DNA of 22,776 nt from a virus. The DNA lies in IMG/VR virus record IMGVR_UViG_3300043427_002533, positions 1 through 22,776 of that record; one strand, given 5' to 3'. This document shows, piece by piece, positions 14,840 to 21,596 of the stretch (position 1 is its first letter; the number at the start of each line of letters is the position of its first letter). The notes beneath the pieces were generated by a model. That model had not been told where the DNA came from, made no database searches, and saw nothing but the letters and a program-made list of their open reading frames with translations. The translations under genes were made by a program, and so were the position numbers.

Positions 14840-15412
14840 CTATCTCTTATAAATAATATTTAAGTTGTTGCCAATTGCTGTTAAGTAACCTTGATCTAAA
14901 ACATTAAAGTACTTGCTTACAAGTTCTTTATGTAGTTCTCTGGCTTCGCTACATTTACCCCACCACCAAGCAGCTATAGCTTTTTGGAATAACAGTCCAT
15001 GACGTCCAGGATATTCTGTTAAATTAATGTGGTGTGGGTCTTTATCACCAGTAGTTAGTACTAAACCTAAATTAGCATAGGTATAGCTAGGAATCCATTC
15101 TTGGCTCCACTCATGATTTCTAGCCATAAAGTAGTAGGCTTCTGGCCTGTAAGGACATATATTAATAGCATGACTAAAAAGTGTTCGAACAGTATGACGT
15201 CTATTACCAGGAACTTCTAGGCAGCGTCCTGCTTTTAACAAACAATAGTATTGTACATCAAGTATTTCTGTTCGTTCTGCTGCGCGTAAGTAAAAAGATA
15301 ATGCACCTGCAAACTGCCCACTATTAAAGTAGTAGTCTGCAATTTGCATATTATTTACACTGTTTTCTGTATCTGCAGCATATATTTGTAGCAGTGTAGT
15401 TATGTCGTGCAT
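14840..15412 (-). CDS. TPR-like helical repeat protein (190 aa), probably tied to glycan metabolism
   Basis: Helical-repeat protein. Segments such as NNMQIADYYFNSGQFAGALSFYLRAAERT, VQYYCLLKAGRCLE and PEAYYFMARNHEW...SYTYANLGLVL look like three to four tetratricopeptide-type repeats (A/G-x-x-x-x...A-x-x-x-Y). Similar TPR segments are often attached to family 2 glycosyltransferases, and here the preceding gene encodes a sugar-active beta-propeller protein, so a joint role in glycan handling is a reasonable guess. I place the start at the ATG at 15412, which overlaps the previous gene by 13 bases and has GGAAG a few bases upstream; an in-frame ATG at 15457 would add 15 residues entirely inside that gene. 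No signal peptide or membrane segment is visible. Confidence 0.6.
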   Translation of the reverse strand: MHDITTLLQIYAADTENSVNNMQIADYYFNSGQFAGALSFYLRAAERTEILDVQYYCLLKAGRCLEVPGNRRHTVRTLFSHAINICPYRPEAYYFMARNHEWSQEWIPSYTYANLGLVLTTGDKDPHHINLTEYPGRHGLLFQKAIAAWWWGKCSEARELHKELVSKYFNVLDQGYLTAIGNNLNIIYKR

Positions 15413-16389
15413 ATATCTTCCATAAGTTTGGCAGGTACTTTTAGTACAAACGAACAATTATCCTGAAATCCAAACGTTAATATAAAATTATTGTCCAACT
15501 TAGTCATACCAGTACAAAATTCTATATCAGCATTTAAAAAACTAAATTCAGGCGTCCACTTGTGTACATTCCAATCATTGTCCCAGAATATAAAACAATG
15601 TCTATATACAGCATTTTTTGCACCAATTTCTGAACGAAATAAATTTACAGTGTGTACACAAGCAAAACTGTAGCGGTCATTTAATCTAATTACTTGTGAA
15701 CCACCACGAAAGTCTTTGTAAAAATATGTATAAGTACCCATAAAAGTACTTTTAGTTTTATTAGTTTCTAAATCTACTTTAACAATTTCTGATGGGTTAC
15801 ACCACTTCATATAGTGAAATGGCATCTCCTCGATGGGCATCCAGTTCTTTTCACAATAACTATTATCATCACCTGTAGATGCAATTCTAAATCTTGAAAA
15901 CTCTTTTGCACTGTCATTAGTTACTTCTATGCCAGATAACTCCATACGGCCCTGACCATGTGGAGTAGTATCTCTGCGAACACCAGTAGCATAAAGAGTA
16001 TTGTTCCATCTAACTAATCTAACATCTTCTAAACCTACAAATTCCCATATAGGTTTTACATCTAGTTTACTAGTATCTATTTTTAATACTTTTTGTGTTT
16101 GTAGCGTATTGCGATCTAATTCGCTTAAATAATTAGTAGTTGTTAGGGTCATATCATTTTCAGGATTTAAATATGATAGAGGACCCCACTGTGAATCAAA
16201 CTTACACTTTTCAGCGTGATATAGTGTATACTGACAATGTCTAATATTTACTAGCAACTTGTCTAGCATCTTATCATAATATACGGACGGATTAAAAATT
16301 CCTGTTCCATTAGTATACTTAAAATCTAGGAATAATGGCTGAATACTGCCGCCATTATCTAGCACTAACTTTACAAAATTTTGTTGCAT
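15400..16389 (-). CDS. Five-bladed beta-propeller glycosidase/phosphorylase-like protein (GH130/GH43-like)
   Basis: A 329-residue protein with the look of a glycan-active beta-propeller: repeated strand-turn segments and the signatures IFNPSVYY at 31-38, GLEDVRL at 119-125 (compare G-x-E-D-P-R of GH130/GH43-type enzymes), EKNWMPI at 180-186, KWCNPSEIVKV at 195-205, RGGSQVIRL at 228-236, and a C-terminal blade NADIEFCTGM. Such proteins hydrolyse, phosphorolyse or only bind oligosaccharides; which applies here cannot be read from the sequence, and catalytic acids are not assigned with certainty. There is no signal peptide, so it probably acts in the cytoplasm. The ATG at 16389 is two bases after the previous stop. 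It forms a pair with the overlapping TPR-like gene. Confidence 0.55.
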   Translation of the reverse strand: MQQNFVKLVLDNGGSIQPLFLDFKYTNGTGIFNPSVYYDKMLDKLLVNIRHCQYTLYHAEKCKFDSQWGPLSYLNPENDMTLTTTNYLSELDRNTLQTQKVLKIDTSKLDVKPIWEFVGLEDVRLVRWNNTLYATGVRRDTTPHGQGRMELSGIEVTNDSAKEFSRFRIASTGDDNSYCEKNWMPIEEMPFHYMKWCNPSEIVKVDLETNKTKSTFMGTYTYFYKDFRGGSQVIRLNDRYSFACVHTVNLFRSEIGAKNAVYRHCFIFWDNDWNVHKWTPEFSFLNADIEFCTGMTKLDNNFILTFGFQDNCSFVLKVPAKLMEDICTT

Positions 16390-16391
16390 AT

Positions 16392-16565
16392 TTACTTACC
16401 ACAAATTAGCATAATATCAGTAGCGCTATAACGCTCCTTCATACCTAGCTCAATGCAACTTTGTTTTTGTGCGTAACTACCTGCCATAGGTGCGCCAATT
16501 ATTAATACAAAAGCTACTACAAAAATTATTACTCCAATTGCGCCTTCTTTAAAGGTATTACTCAT
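16392..16565 (-). CDS. Small single-pass membrane protein (57 aa)
   Basis: One clear transmembrane helix (GAIGVIIFVVAFVLIIGAPM, about residues 9-28) follows a short N-terminus with one acidic and one basic residue; the remaining 29 residues are polar and carry two cysteines. It could be a small inner-membrane effector, for example in superinfection exclusion or envelope remodelling, but no family is recognised. The ATG at 16565 overlaps the preceding stop as ATGA and has GGAG with a 7-base spacing, a strong coupled start. A longer in-frame reading from 16673 lies inside the previous gene and lacks a ribosome site. Confidence 0.7.
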   Translation of the reverse strand: MSNTFKEGAIGVIIFVVAFVLIIGAPMAGSYAQKQSCIELGMKERYSATDIMLICGK

Positions 16566-17185
16566 ACCTGTACTCCAAGTTCTCGGATTTGTTCTAAACT
16601 GGCTAATTCGTAAGCAGGCTGCCAACAATACTGTTTTTGCTTTTCGTCCATTAACCACATATGATAAATCCATCCATGTTTCTCCGACAGTTTTTCACTG
16701 TATATTTTTGCCAGCGATAAATATCTGGCACTCCACACTGTTTCTCCAACAGCAAACTTATCACGAGCAGCTCCATCTGGTATAAGCTGCGGATTAAAGT
16801 AAGTTTGTCCAGGCACTCGTAGCGGAACACTATACTCATCTAATACTTGTTTGATGATAGTTACGCCACGATATGTGCTTTTAGTAATTGCATCAATAGT
16901 AGCACCACTAAGATATTCTTGAATAATAAATATCTTCTCATCCTTAGTAACAGCCTTGCCACGTAGTTTAGCACGTTGTTCCGCAGTTCTACGTTGACGT
17001 TCCTTAAACTGCTCTAATATTGTAGCAAGTCTAGTAGTATTATATGTCATGCCAAGCATCTGACATGCATCTTTTTTAGTAATTGGTTTTTTACCTTCTT
17101 CAGGTTCTAGCAATCTAATTACACGACTAAGATTGCTGTCTGTCATCTTTTCTTCTTCAAGCTCAGTCCTGCGTTTTCTTGCCAC
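16562..17185 (-). CDS. Putative DNA-binding protein with two HTH-like segments and a C-terminal beta-barrel-like domain (207 aa)
   Basis: Three parts can be seen: a charged N-terminus, then two helix-turn-helix-like segments (ITKKDACQMLGMTYNTTRLATIL at 35-57; YLSGATIDAITKSTYRGVTIIKQVL at 91-115) separated by a very basic linker (KERQRRTAEQRAKLRGK), and a C-terminal 60-residue domain (VGETVWSARYLSLAKIYSEK ... QYCWQPAYELASL) that looks like a small SH3-like barrel. A sequence-specific regulator is the simplest reading. It starts with GTG at 17185, preceded by GGAG at good spacing, just downstream of a terminator hairpin that overlaps its leader region, so expression probably follows read-through from the upstream HTH gene. 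No named family recognised. Confidence 0.65.
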   Translation of the reverse strand: MARKRRTELEEEKMTDSNLSRVIRLLEPEEGKKPITKKDACQMLGMTYNTTRLATILEQFKERQRRTAEQRAKLRGKAVTKDEKIFIIQEYLSGATIDAITKSTYRGVTIIKQVLDEYSVPLRVPGQTYFNPQLIPDGAARDKFAVGETVWSARYLSLAKIYSEKLSEKHGWIYHMWLMDEKQKQYCWQPAYELASLEQIRELGVQV

Positions 17186-17200
17186 TAGATTCTCCAGAAG

Positions 17201-17222
17201 TAAAAGGCGGCACTAGGCCGCC
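17201..17222 (-). terminator. Terminator after the small HTH gene
   Basis: Minus strand: GGCGGC / GCCGCC 6-bp GC-only stem with a 5-base loop (17222-17206), followed by TTTTACTT. It starts 4 bases beyond the stop codon of the HTH gene and ends about 15 bases before the GTG start of the next gene. Confidence 0.82.
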
Positions 17223-17226
17223 ACAA

Positions 17227-17601
17227 TTATGCTGCTTTTAAGACACTAGCAAAGTAAACTGCGGCTTTGCCGGTAAGTTTGCCAAGGATGTCGTCATCAA
17301 TAGGACCTCCCTTAGCCTCAATCGCGGCTTTGAGTGCTGCAATCGAATCTTCTTTTGACACGCGTTTAGTACCTTCGCCTGACGAAGTTTTAGTTGTCTT
17401 AGCTGAACCGGCACTGGAGTCTTTCTTAACATATACTCCAGCTTGAACAAGCACCATACGTACGCCGTTTGGTGACATTTCAATTTCCTCTGCAATATCT
17501 TTGATGATTTCAGTTGAACTTTCAGGAGTTGGGCCTGCCTGCTCATACATTTCAATAACTTTAGCTTTGAGTTCATCTGTCCATGCGCTTTGGGTTGCCA
17601 T
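17227..17601 (-). CDS. Small SANT/HTH-like DNA-binding protein (124 aa)
   Basis: The N-terminal 60 residues look like a DNA-binding helical domain: AWTDELKAKVIEMYEQ, then STEIIKDIAEEIEMSPNGVRMVL, in which IAEEI...SPNGVRMVL has helix-turn-helix spacing. A Ser/Thr/Gly/Lys-rich flexible linker (61-80) joins it to a C-terminal helical segment (81-124). The W-T-D-E opening and the S-x-x-G-V-R-x-x-L closing resemble single repeats of the D5-like protein at 11976-12725, so the two may share a fold. Codons look biased toward GC-richer, well-translated ones and a terminator follows, suggesting high expression. AAAGGA lies 11 bases before the ATG. Probably an early transcription or nucleoid-like regulator. 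Confidence 0.72.
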   Translation of the reverse strand: MATQSAWTDELKAKVIEMYEQAGPTPESSTEIIKDIAEEIEMSPNGVRMVLVQAGVYVKKDSSAGSAKTTKTSSGEGTKRVSKEDSIAALKAAIEAKGGPIDDDILGKLTGKAAVYFASVLKAA

Positions 17602-17616
17602 AGTTGTAATTATCCT

Positions 17617-17865
17617 TTAGTGTATATTTGGGTTTTGTTTGGGGTTAAGTGTTTCTATTAAATCGCGTTCTAATAGCTTATGATACATTGCTTCATTACT
17701 GGCAACTAACATATATAGTAGTGAGCTTGGAATTAAACTTTCTGGCAACTCATCTAGGCTTTTGCCGTTTTCAAAACACAGTTGCTCTAGTTTAGTTCTT
17801 AACTCTATACCATACTTTACTGTTTCATGAATTTGAATACTGTCCCATATTCTAAATTTAGACAT
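17617..17865 (-). CDS. Hypothetical small helical protein (82 aa)
   Basis: Unrecognised, predominantly helical, with no membrane segment (ETVKYGIELRTKLEQLCFE, SSLLYMLVASNEAMYHKLLERDLIETL). Its ATG overlaps the stop of the preceding gene by 8 bases, indicating translational coupling, and the next gene starts 15 bases after its stop. Open frame and tight packing support it as real; function unknown. Confidence 0.65.
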   Translation of the reverse strand: MSKFRIWDSIQIHETVKYGIELRTKLEQLCFENGKSLDELPESLIPSSLLYMLVASNEAMYHKLLERDLIETLNPKQNPNIH

Positions 17866-18130
17866 ACTCTACTTGAACATCAGTCATACCTTCAGGCTTA
17901 AAACGCCTGTAGTTATGCTTGAGATCAAAATCCTGTAATAGTTGCATAGTTTCCTCATGTTGTCGACGACGTAGGTCACCCATAACTTGAGTAAATTTAG
18001 CAAACTCGCTTTCATCGAGATTTGTAATATCCCAACCCTCGACAAACTGAGTAGGTGTTACTAGCTCAATAACGGCACGTTTACTAATATCACCACCTGA
18101 TTTAGTATAAGTAAATTCTAGGAGTTTCAT
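17858..18130 (-). CDS. Hypothetical early protein with WYL-like N-terminal strand pattern (90 aa)
   Basis: The first half, LLEFTYTKSGGDISKRAVIELVTPTQFVEGWDI, resembles the beta-strand pattern of WYL-type ligand- or nucleic-acid-sensing domains (I/L-x-F-x-Y, then R-x-V, P, G-W/Y-D). The second half is a charged helix (SEFAKFTQVMGDLRRRQHEETMQLLQDF). It is the first gene after a promoter that carries a palindrome in its spacer and it has a good ribosome site (AAGG six bases before the ATG). The WYL link is tentative because the defining W-Y-L triad is absent. Regulated early gene likely; molecular role unknown. Confidence 0.65.
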   Translation of the reverse strand: MKLLEFTYTKSGGDISKRAVIELVTPTQFVEGWDITNLDESEFAKFTQVMGDLRRRQHEETMQLLQDFDLKHNYRRFKPEGMTDVQVEYV

Positions 18131-18160
18131 TGATAGCCTTTCATCATCAACAGAAATAAT

Positions 18161-18189
18161 ATTATACAGTGTTTAACAAACACTTTCAA
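18161..18189 (-). promoter_or_regulatory. Sigma-70 promoter upstream of the WYL-like gene
   Basis: Minus strand: TTGAAA (18189-18184), 17-bp spacer, TATAAT (18166-18161), preceded by an AAAATTTT block. Predicted +1 near 18154 gives a leader of about 24 nt containing the AAGG ribosome site. The spacer is almost filled by a palindrome, listed separately. Confidence 0.85.
18168..18184. promoter_or_regulatory. Palindromic operator candidate in the promoter spacer
   Basis: AGTGTTT-AAC-AAACACT is a perfect inverted repeat with 7-bp arms and a 3-bp centre, lying between the -35 and -10 boxes. A protein dimer bound here would block RNA polymerase. It is not followed by a T-run, so a terminator is unlikely. 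Confidence 0.6.
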
Positions 18190-18199
18190 ATAGAAAATT

Positions 18200-18460
18200 T
18201 TAGTCTTGTTTTAATATTTCCGACCTTAACGCTTCTTTAAACAGCTTGCCTTTTTCTTCGCTGAATATTGGTATAAATATGCTAGGTGCTATTAATATAG
18301 ATAAAGCTATATAAGTTAAACTACTAATTATAGGGCTACGAGTAAACGTATTATCTATATTTAAACGCCTAGCTTCATGGACTATGGGTATGTAAAAGAA
18401 TAACCAACAACATATACCTGTAGTTACTGCAAATACAAGATATAGTGTTAGGGCATCCAT
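18200..18460 (-). CDS. Small two-helix membrane protein (86 aa)
   Basis: Two hydrophobic helices are plain: about residues 4-25 (TLYLVFAVTTGICCWLFFYI) and 42-66 (PIISSLTYIALSILIAPSIF), with a short polar loop carrying REARRLN-type charges and a charged C-terminal tail (EEKGKLFKEALRSE). Positive residues in the loop would place it in the cytoplasm. The ATG at 18460 overlaps the preceding gene by 13 bases. It could be an early envelope-acting protein; no family recognised. A promoter for the next gene lies immediately downstream, and there is no terminator. Confidence 0.68.
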   Translation of the reverse strand: MDALTLYLVFAVTTGICCWLFFYIPIVHEARRLNIDNTFTRSPIISSLTYIALSILIAPSIFIPIFSEEKGKLFKEALRSEILKQD

Positions 18461-18855
18461 ACTTGGCGACCGTACCTATCGTGCGCTCGCGCACCAATTG
18501 AAAAGTCAACCTTGCTAAGTTGTGCAACTTTTATACCTACTTTTGGCTTATTGTATCCTGCCAGCGCTTCTAGTTGAATTTTATGATTACTGTTAAACAT
18601 ATCACGATTAACAAATCCTGCAAATTGCTTAAACAGTTTGGCAATTTTAATATTGCCTGGTGTCCACTGTGGGTCTTTGGGCGTTGCGCGACGATATTTA
18701 ATAGATTGTGTGGCTTTTTGTGCTACTTGATCGTTTGGGTGATTTTTAAGATGTTTTGCTAATTTACGTTTGCGATTTGTTTCCCAGATTTTATTGCTTT
18801 TATACCTAGTCCAGTAGTTCTGGTCACTCTTACTACTAGTTTTGCCTTTGGCCAT
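18448..18855 (-). CDS. Basic hypothetical protein, probable nucleic-acid binder (135 aa)
   Basis: Strongly basic throughout, particularly NYWTRYKSNKIWETNRKRKL at 13-32 and KYRRATPKDPQW further on; the C-terminal part (VDFSIGARAHDRYGRQVWMP) is less charged. Similar basic, W/Y/K-rich proteins occur as uncharacterised products in tailed phages, and nucleic-acid or ribosome binding is plausible. It starts at an ATG directly following the preceding stop (TAA then ATG) with GAGG five bases upstream, and it overlaps the membrane-protein gene at its 3' end. No named family. Confidence 0.68.
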   Translation of the reverse strand: MAKGKTSSKSDQNYWTRYKSNKIWETNRKRKLAKHLKNHPNDQVAQKATQSIKYRRATPKDPQWTPGNIKIAKLFKQFAGFVNRDMFNSNHKIQLEALAGYNKPKVGIKVAQLSKVDFSIGARAHDRYGRQVWMP

Positions 18856-19065
18856 TTATACCTCAATACAATTAATTAATGATTCCTCAGTGTCCCACAA
18901 CCAATCTTGGAGATCAACAGCACTGTCAATTCCGTCAGGTACATGGTCATAGTCTAAGAAGTTTAGCATTGCATCTAGTGGATCAGTACCAAAGACGATT
19001 TCTAGATCAATGCCCGCATCCTGCGGATGTTGAAAAGCTACAACATATTGTCTATCTTGTTTCAT
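18856..19065 (-). CDS. Small acidic hypothetical protein, first gene after a strong promoter (69 aa)
   Basis: Very acidic, with many Asp and Glu residues (AGIDLEIVFGTDPLDAMLNF, DHVPDGIDSAVDLQDW), no cysteine-based metal site and no membrane segment. The composition recalls DNA mimics and other small phage inhibitors of host enzymes, but also many ordinary small proteins. It is the promoter-proximal gene of its operon, with a strong Shine-Dalgarno sequence (AAGGAAAGG just before the ATG), so it should be among the most expressed early products. Function unknown. Confidence 0.7.
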   Translation of the reverse strand: MKQDRQYVVAFQHPQDAGIDLEIVFGTDPLDAMLNFLDYDHVPDGIDSAVDLQDWLWDTEESLINCIEV

Positions 19066-19092
19066 AATCCTTTCCTTGAATATCGAATAAAT

Positions 19093-19121
19093 ATTATAGC
19101 AAAATACGAGTGATAAGTCAA
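19093..19121 (-). promoter_or_regulatory. Near-perfect sigma-70 promoter of the early operon
   Basis: Minus strand: TTGACT (19121-19116), 17-bp spacer ending in TTTGC, TATAAT (19098-19093), 11 of 12 consensus bases. An A-run (AAAAAAATTATA) sits directly upstream as an UP-like element. It is insulated from the upstream operon by the terminator at 19136-19163. Confidence 0.9.
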
Positions 19122-19135
19122 TATAATTTTTTTAG

Positions 19136-19163
19136 AACAAAAAACCCAGCCTAAGCTGGGTTT
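19136..19163 (-). terminator. Rho-independent terminator of the tRNA/ahpCD/glycosyltransferase operon
   Basis: Minus strand: AAACCCAGC / GCTGGGTTT 9-bp stem with a TTAG tetraloop, running into TTTTTTGTT. It begins 7 bases after the encoded CCA of tRNA-CAU. The plus-strand side lacks a comparable T-run, so it acts on the minus strand. Confidence 0.92.
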
Positions 19164-19169
19164 AGTATT

Positions 19170-19247
<78 letters not shown>

Positions 19248-19248
<1 letters not shown>

Positions 19249-20024
19249 TAAAATCCTATATATTTATGCCTAATAAGATTTAAGTCATATTTATTATATC
19301 CAGGATCATTTTGTGGGTTATTGTATGGATAGCGATTACTGGGTGTAAATTGCCACCAATTATCTCCCCACTTGTTAGTTAAGTAATATCCTTCATTTAC
19401 CTGTCTAGCATAATCTAGTTTAGCTTTTAAGGAGGTATCTTCTCGCCAAGTTTGACTACCGCTTTTAGCATACTCTAGGGTTTCGCCATGATAGTAGGGT
19501 TTTGTTATAAACGCTTTGCTAATTGGTTCACTAATAAAGCGTAATAAGTAGTCCCAATCTTCACAGTAGGCTGGATATAGGTTTTCATCAAATAATCCAT
19601 ACTTTTGTACTACCCAGTCTTTTATTAAAAATATATCCCAGGTACCAACACCAAACTCCCCACTAGCACCATGTACCATGCCTATGTCTGGATTGTTGGC
19701 ATGAAAACACATATCTTCTAAAAAGCCACTAGTAAAAGCTACATCATGATTTACAATAATCCAATAAGGACTCATCATATAGCTTTTAATAATTAGGTTC
19801 CAAGCAGCAGGACAACCAATATTAGTTGGCAGGTGACAGATGTGTAGATTTTTTATATGGTTGCTGTTTAGCTGTAAATTATCTAGCTCTTTTGTAATTT
19901 GTCCGCGGCCATTATTATTAAACACAACAAAGTTATCTACTGGATAATCTATGCTAGCAATTAGTCGTTGTAACCAGTGTACGCCATTTACTATAGCAGT
20001 ACCAATTACTGGTATGCTAGTCAT
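19248..20024 (-). CDS. GT2-like (GT-A fold) glycosyltransferase
   Basis: A 258-residue GT-A enzyme transferring a nucleotide-activated sugar to an unknown acceptor. Visible features: an N-terminal strand MTSIPVIGTAIVNGVHWLQRL, FVVFNNNG (nucleotide-sugar binding), GCPAAWNLIIK, WIIVNHDV where N-H-D stands in for the metal-binding D-X-D, and YCEDWDYLLRF as the acceptor-side E-D-x-D motif seen in rhamnosyltransferase-like members. The C-terminus is rich in Tyr, Asn and Pro. I prefer the ATG at 20024 with GGAAAG upstream over the TTG two codons earlier; it overlaps the preceding gene by 8 bases. Its stop TAG shares its final G with the first base of the downstream tRNA. Probably works with the adjacent GT17/methyltransferase. 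Confidence 0.85.
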
Positions 20025-21504
20025 TATCAATTCTTTCCAGAACTGTTAGTCCATTATTAACTGTTCTGTGTATTTTAAAGCGCCAATGCGGATTAGCAAT
20101 TAAAAATTCTATAATAGCTGGTAGTAGCCCTTGCCCACCACCACCTTCTCCACTAACGCCATAGGTATGTGTATCATGAAATGCTAAATATTTTTGTGCT
20201 TTATTTCCATGCAATTTTAATTCCTGACTTAATTGATCGTATGTATGCCAAGTATCAATGAATAGTAAGTCAACTGGCTCAATATCTAATTTTAGTACGT
20301 CTGCTTGTTCGTAACTAACATCCTTTCCTAAACTACTAGCATAGTGAAATAGTGCTAGTACTTTCTCGTCTAGTTCAAGATCATAAGCACGTAGTTTAAC
20401 ATTTGCACTTAAAAATGCTCTAGTACTCTGCCCGTCGCGAGTACCCATTTCAGTAACACTAGCACAATCTATAGCTAATTGTTTTAATATTGGCAGATGT
20501 TGATTTATATCTGTTTGCATATTGCAAGCAGCTAAATATTCATTATCTAGTAGATTTCTGCCATTATTTGCATATTGTGGTAACAAATAATCACGAATAT
20601 TAGTGTGTTCAAATAACTGTTTTGGCAGTAAATCCTGCGAGTATTCTACTAGAACGGTATCTACTTCACCACTTGGCGAAATTCTTCCTGCCATTGGCTC
20701 CTCATGGTGAAGCTTAGCCATTTCGTTACCATTATAGCTATTGCCCTTAATAAAACTAAATGTATCATTATAGTGCGTAAACGAACGGCGTTTTACTGCA
20801 CGTTTTTCTGGGCCACCCATCCAACTAAAATGCCAGCCCATATCTTCTACACGAATACCATCTTGGTGTAAATAGCTAATAGTAAATGGGTTGTCTACAT
20901 TAGATCTAATTTGTGTAGGAGTAGCACGCTGTAAATGTTGTTTTGTACACATAAACATGCCACCATCCCAATGTTTGGGACTACCATCTATCTTAAATAC
21001 TCTAAGATTTGCCTTTCCTTCTAGGTGCACTAGTGGAACTTTAATTATGTTATTAGGATGTGCAAGCACAGTATTAGCCAACCAATCTAAGTAAGCTGGA
21101 TTGATAATTTCATCACTGTCACTAACTAAAAACAGTGTATTATCGCTGTACTTATCAATTGATTGTAGTAGACTGTCTTTTTGTAGTCGCTCTCTGGTTC
21201 TAGCACGTATAGAATCATGATTTTTGTTATTTTCATAACAATTAAAAACATCAATTAATTCTACTGGAAGATTATTATCTTCAGGAATAGTTAATTGTAT
21301 AATTTCAATTTTATCGCGTGGTAGACCTAATTCACTAATCCGCTGATCTAACATATACTCGCAAGGTAGGCCACTATGAGTTTTATTAGATTCGCAAATA
21401 ATAAATTTATCTACATAATCTTTTAGTACATTAATTCTTAATTGTAGTAGTTCTTTTCCTGTTTGGTCAAAGTAGGGGAAAAAATCTATAATTTGTTTTT
21501 GCAT
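20017..21504 (-). CDS. Bifunctional GT17-like glycosyltransferase fused to a class I methyltransferase
   Basis: Two domains in 495 residues. The N-terminal part (about 1-290) matches GT17 (N-acetylglucosaminyltransferase III-like): IDFFPYFDQTGKELLQLRINVL at the start, VDKFIICESNKTHSG at 31-45, the metal site VSDSDEI at 127-133, and GWHFSWMGG at 223-231. The C-terminal part (about 335-495) is a SAM-binding Rossmann domain of the Methyltransf_24/CmcI type: EMGTRDG at 352-358, LLFIDTWHTYDQL at 413-425, AFHDTH at 441-446, and NNGLTVLERI at the end. A sugar added by the first domain could be methylated by the second. It begins 14 bases after the CCA of tRNA-Val, with AAGAG as ribosome site, so the transcript is probably freed by tRNA processing. 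Target unknown: virion, phage DNA or host envelope. Confidence 0.85.
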   Translation of the reverse strand: MQKQIIDFFPYFDQTGKELLQLRINVLKDYVDKFIICESNKTHSGLPCEYMLDQRISELGLPRDKIEIIQLTIPEDNNLPVELIDVFNCYENNKNHDSIRARTRERLQKDSLLQSIDKYSDNTLFLVSDSDEIINPAYLDWLANTVLAHPNNIIKVPLVHLEGKANLRVFKIDGSPKHWDGGMFMCTKQHLQRATPTQIRSNVDNPFTISYLHQDGIRVEDMGWHFSWMGGPEKRAVKRRSFTHYNDTFSFIKGNSYNGNEMAKLHHEEPMAGRISPSGEVDTVLVEYSQDLLPKQLFEHTNIRDYLLPQYANNGRNLLDNEYLAACNMQTDINQHLPILKQLAIDCASVTEMGTRDGQSTRAFLSANVKLRAYDLELDEKVLALFHYASSLGKDVSYEQADVLKLDIEPVDLLFIDTWHTYDQLSQELKLHGNKAQKYLAFHDTHTYGVSGEGGGGQGLLPAIIEFLIANPHWRFKIHRTVNNGLTVLERIDND

Positions 21505-21518
21505 TATCTAACTCTTGT

Positions 21519-21593
21519 TGGTACTCGGTGACAGTTTCGAACTGCCGACCCTCACGGTGTAAACGTGACGCTCTACCACTGAGCTAACCGAGC
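21519..21593 (-). tRNA. tRNA-Val (UAC anticodon)
   Basis: Complete cloverleaf on the minus strand: acceptor GCTCGGT / ACCGAGT (a G-U pair at 1-72), D-stem GCTC/GAGC, anticodon stem TCACG/CGTGA with loop TTTACAC giving UAC, T-arm GGCAGTTCGAAACTGTC, discriminator A, and CCA encoded at 21521-21519. It starts three bases after the ahpD stop codon and ends 14 bases before the next gene. UAC reads GUA and related Val codons, useful in an AT-rich genome. Confidence 0.95.
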
Positions 21594-21596
21594 GTA

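Noticed and set aside
18168-18184. Palindrome considered as a terminator of the membrane-protein gene
   Set aside because: The stem is AT-rich and short and no T-run follows on either strand; its position inside a promoter spacer suits an operator better.
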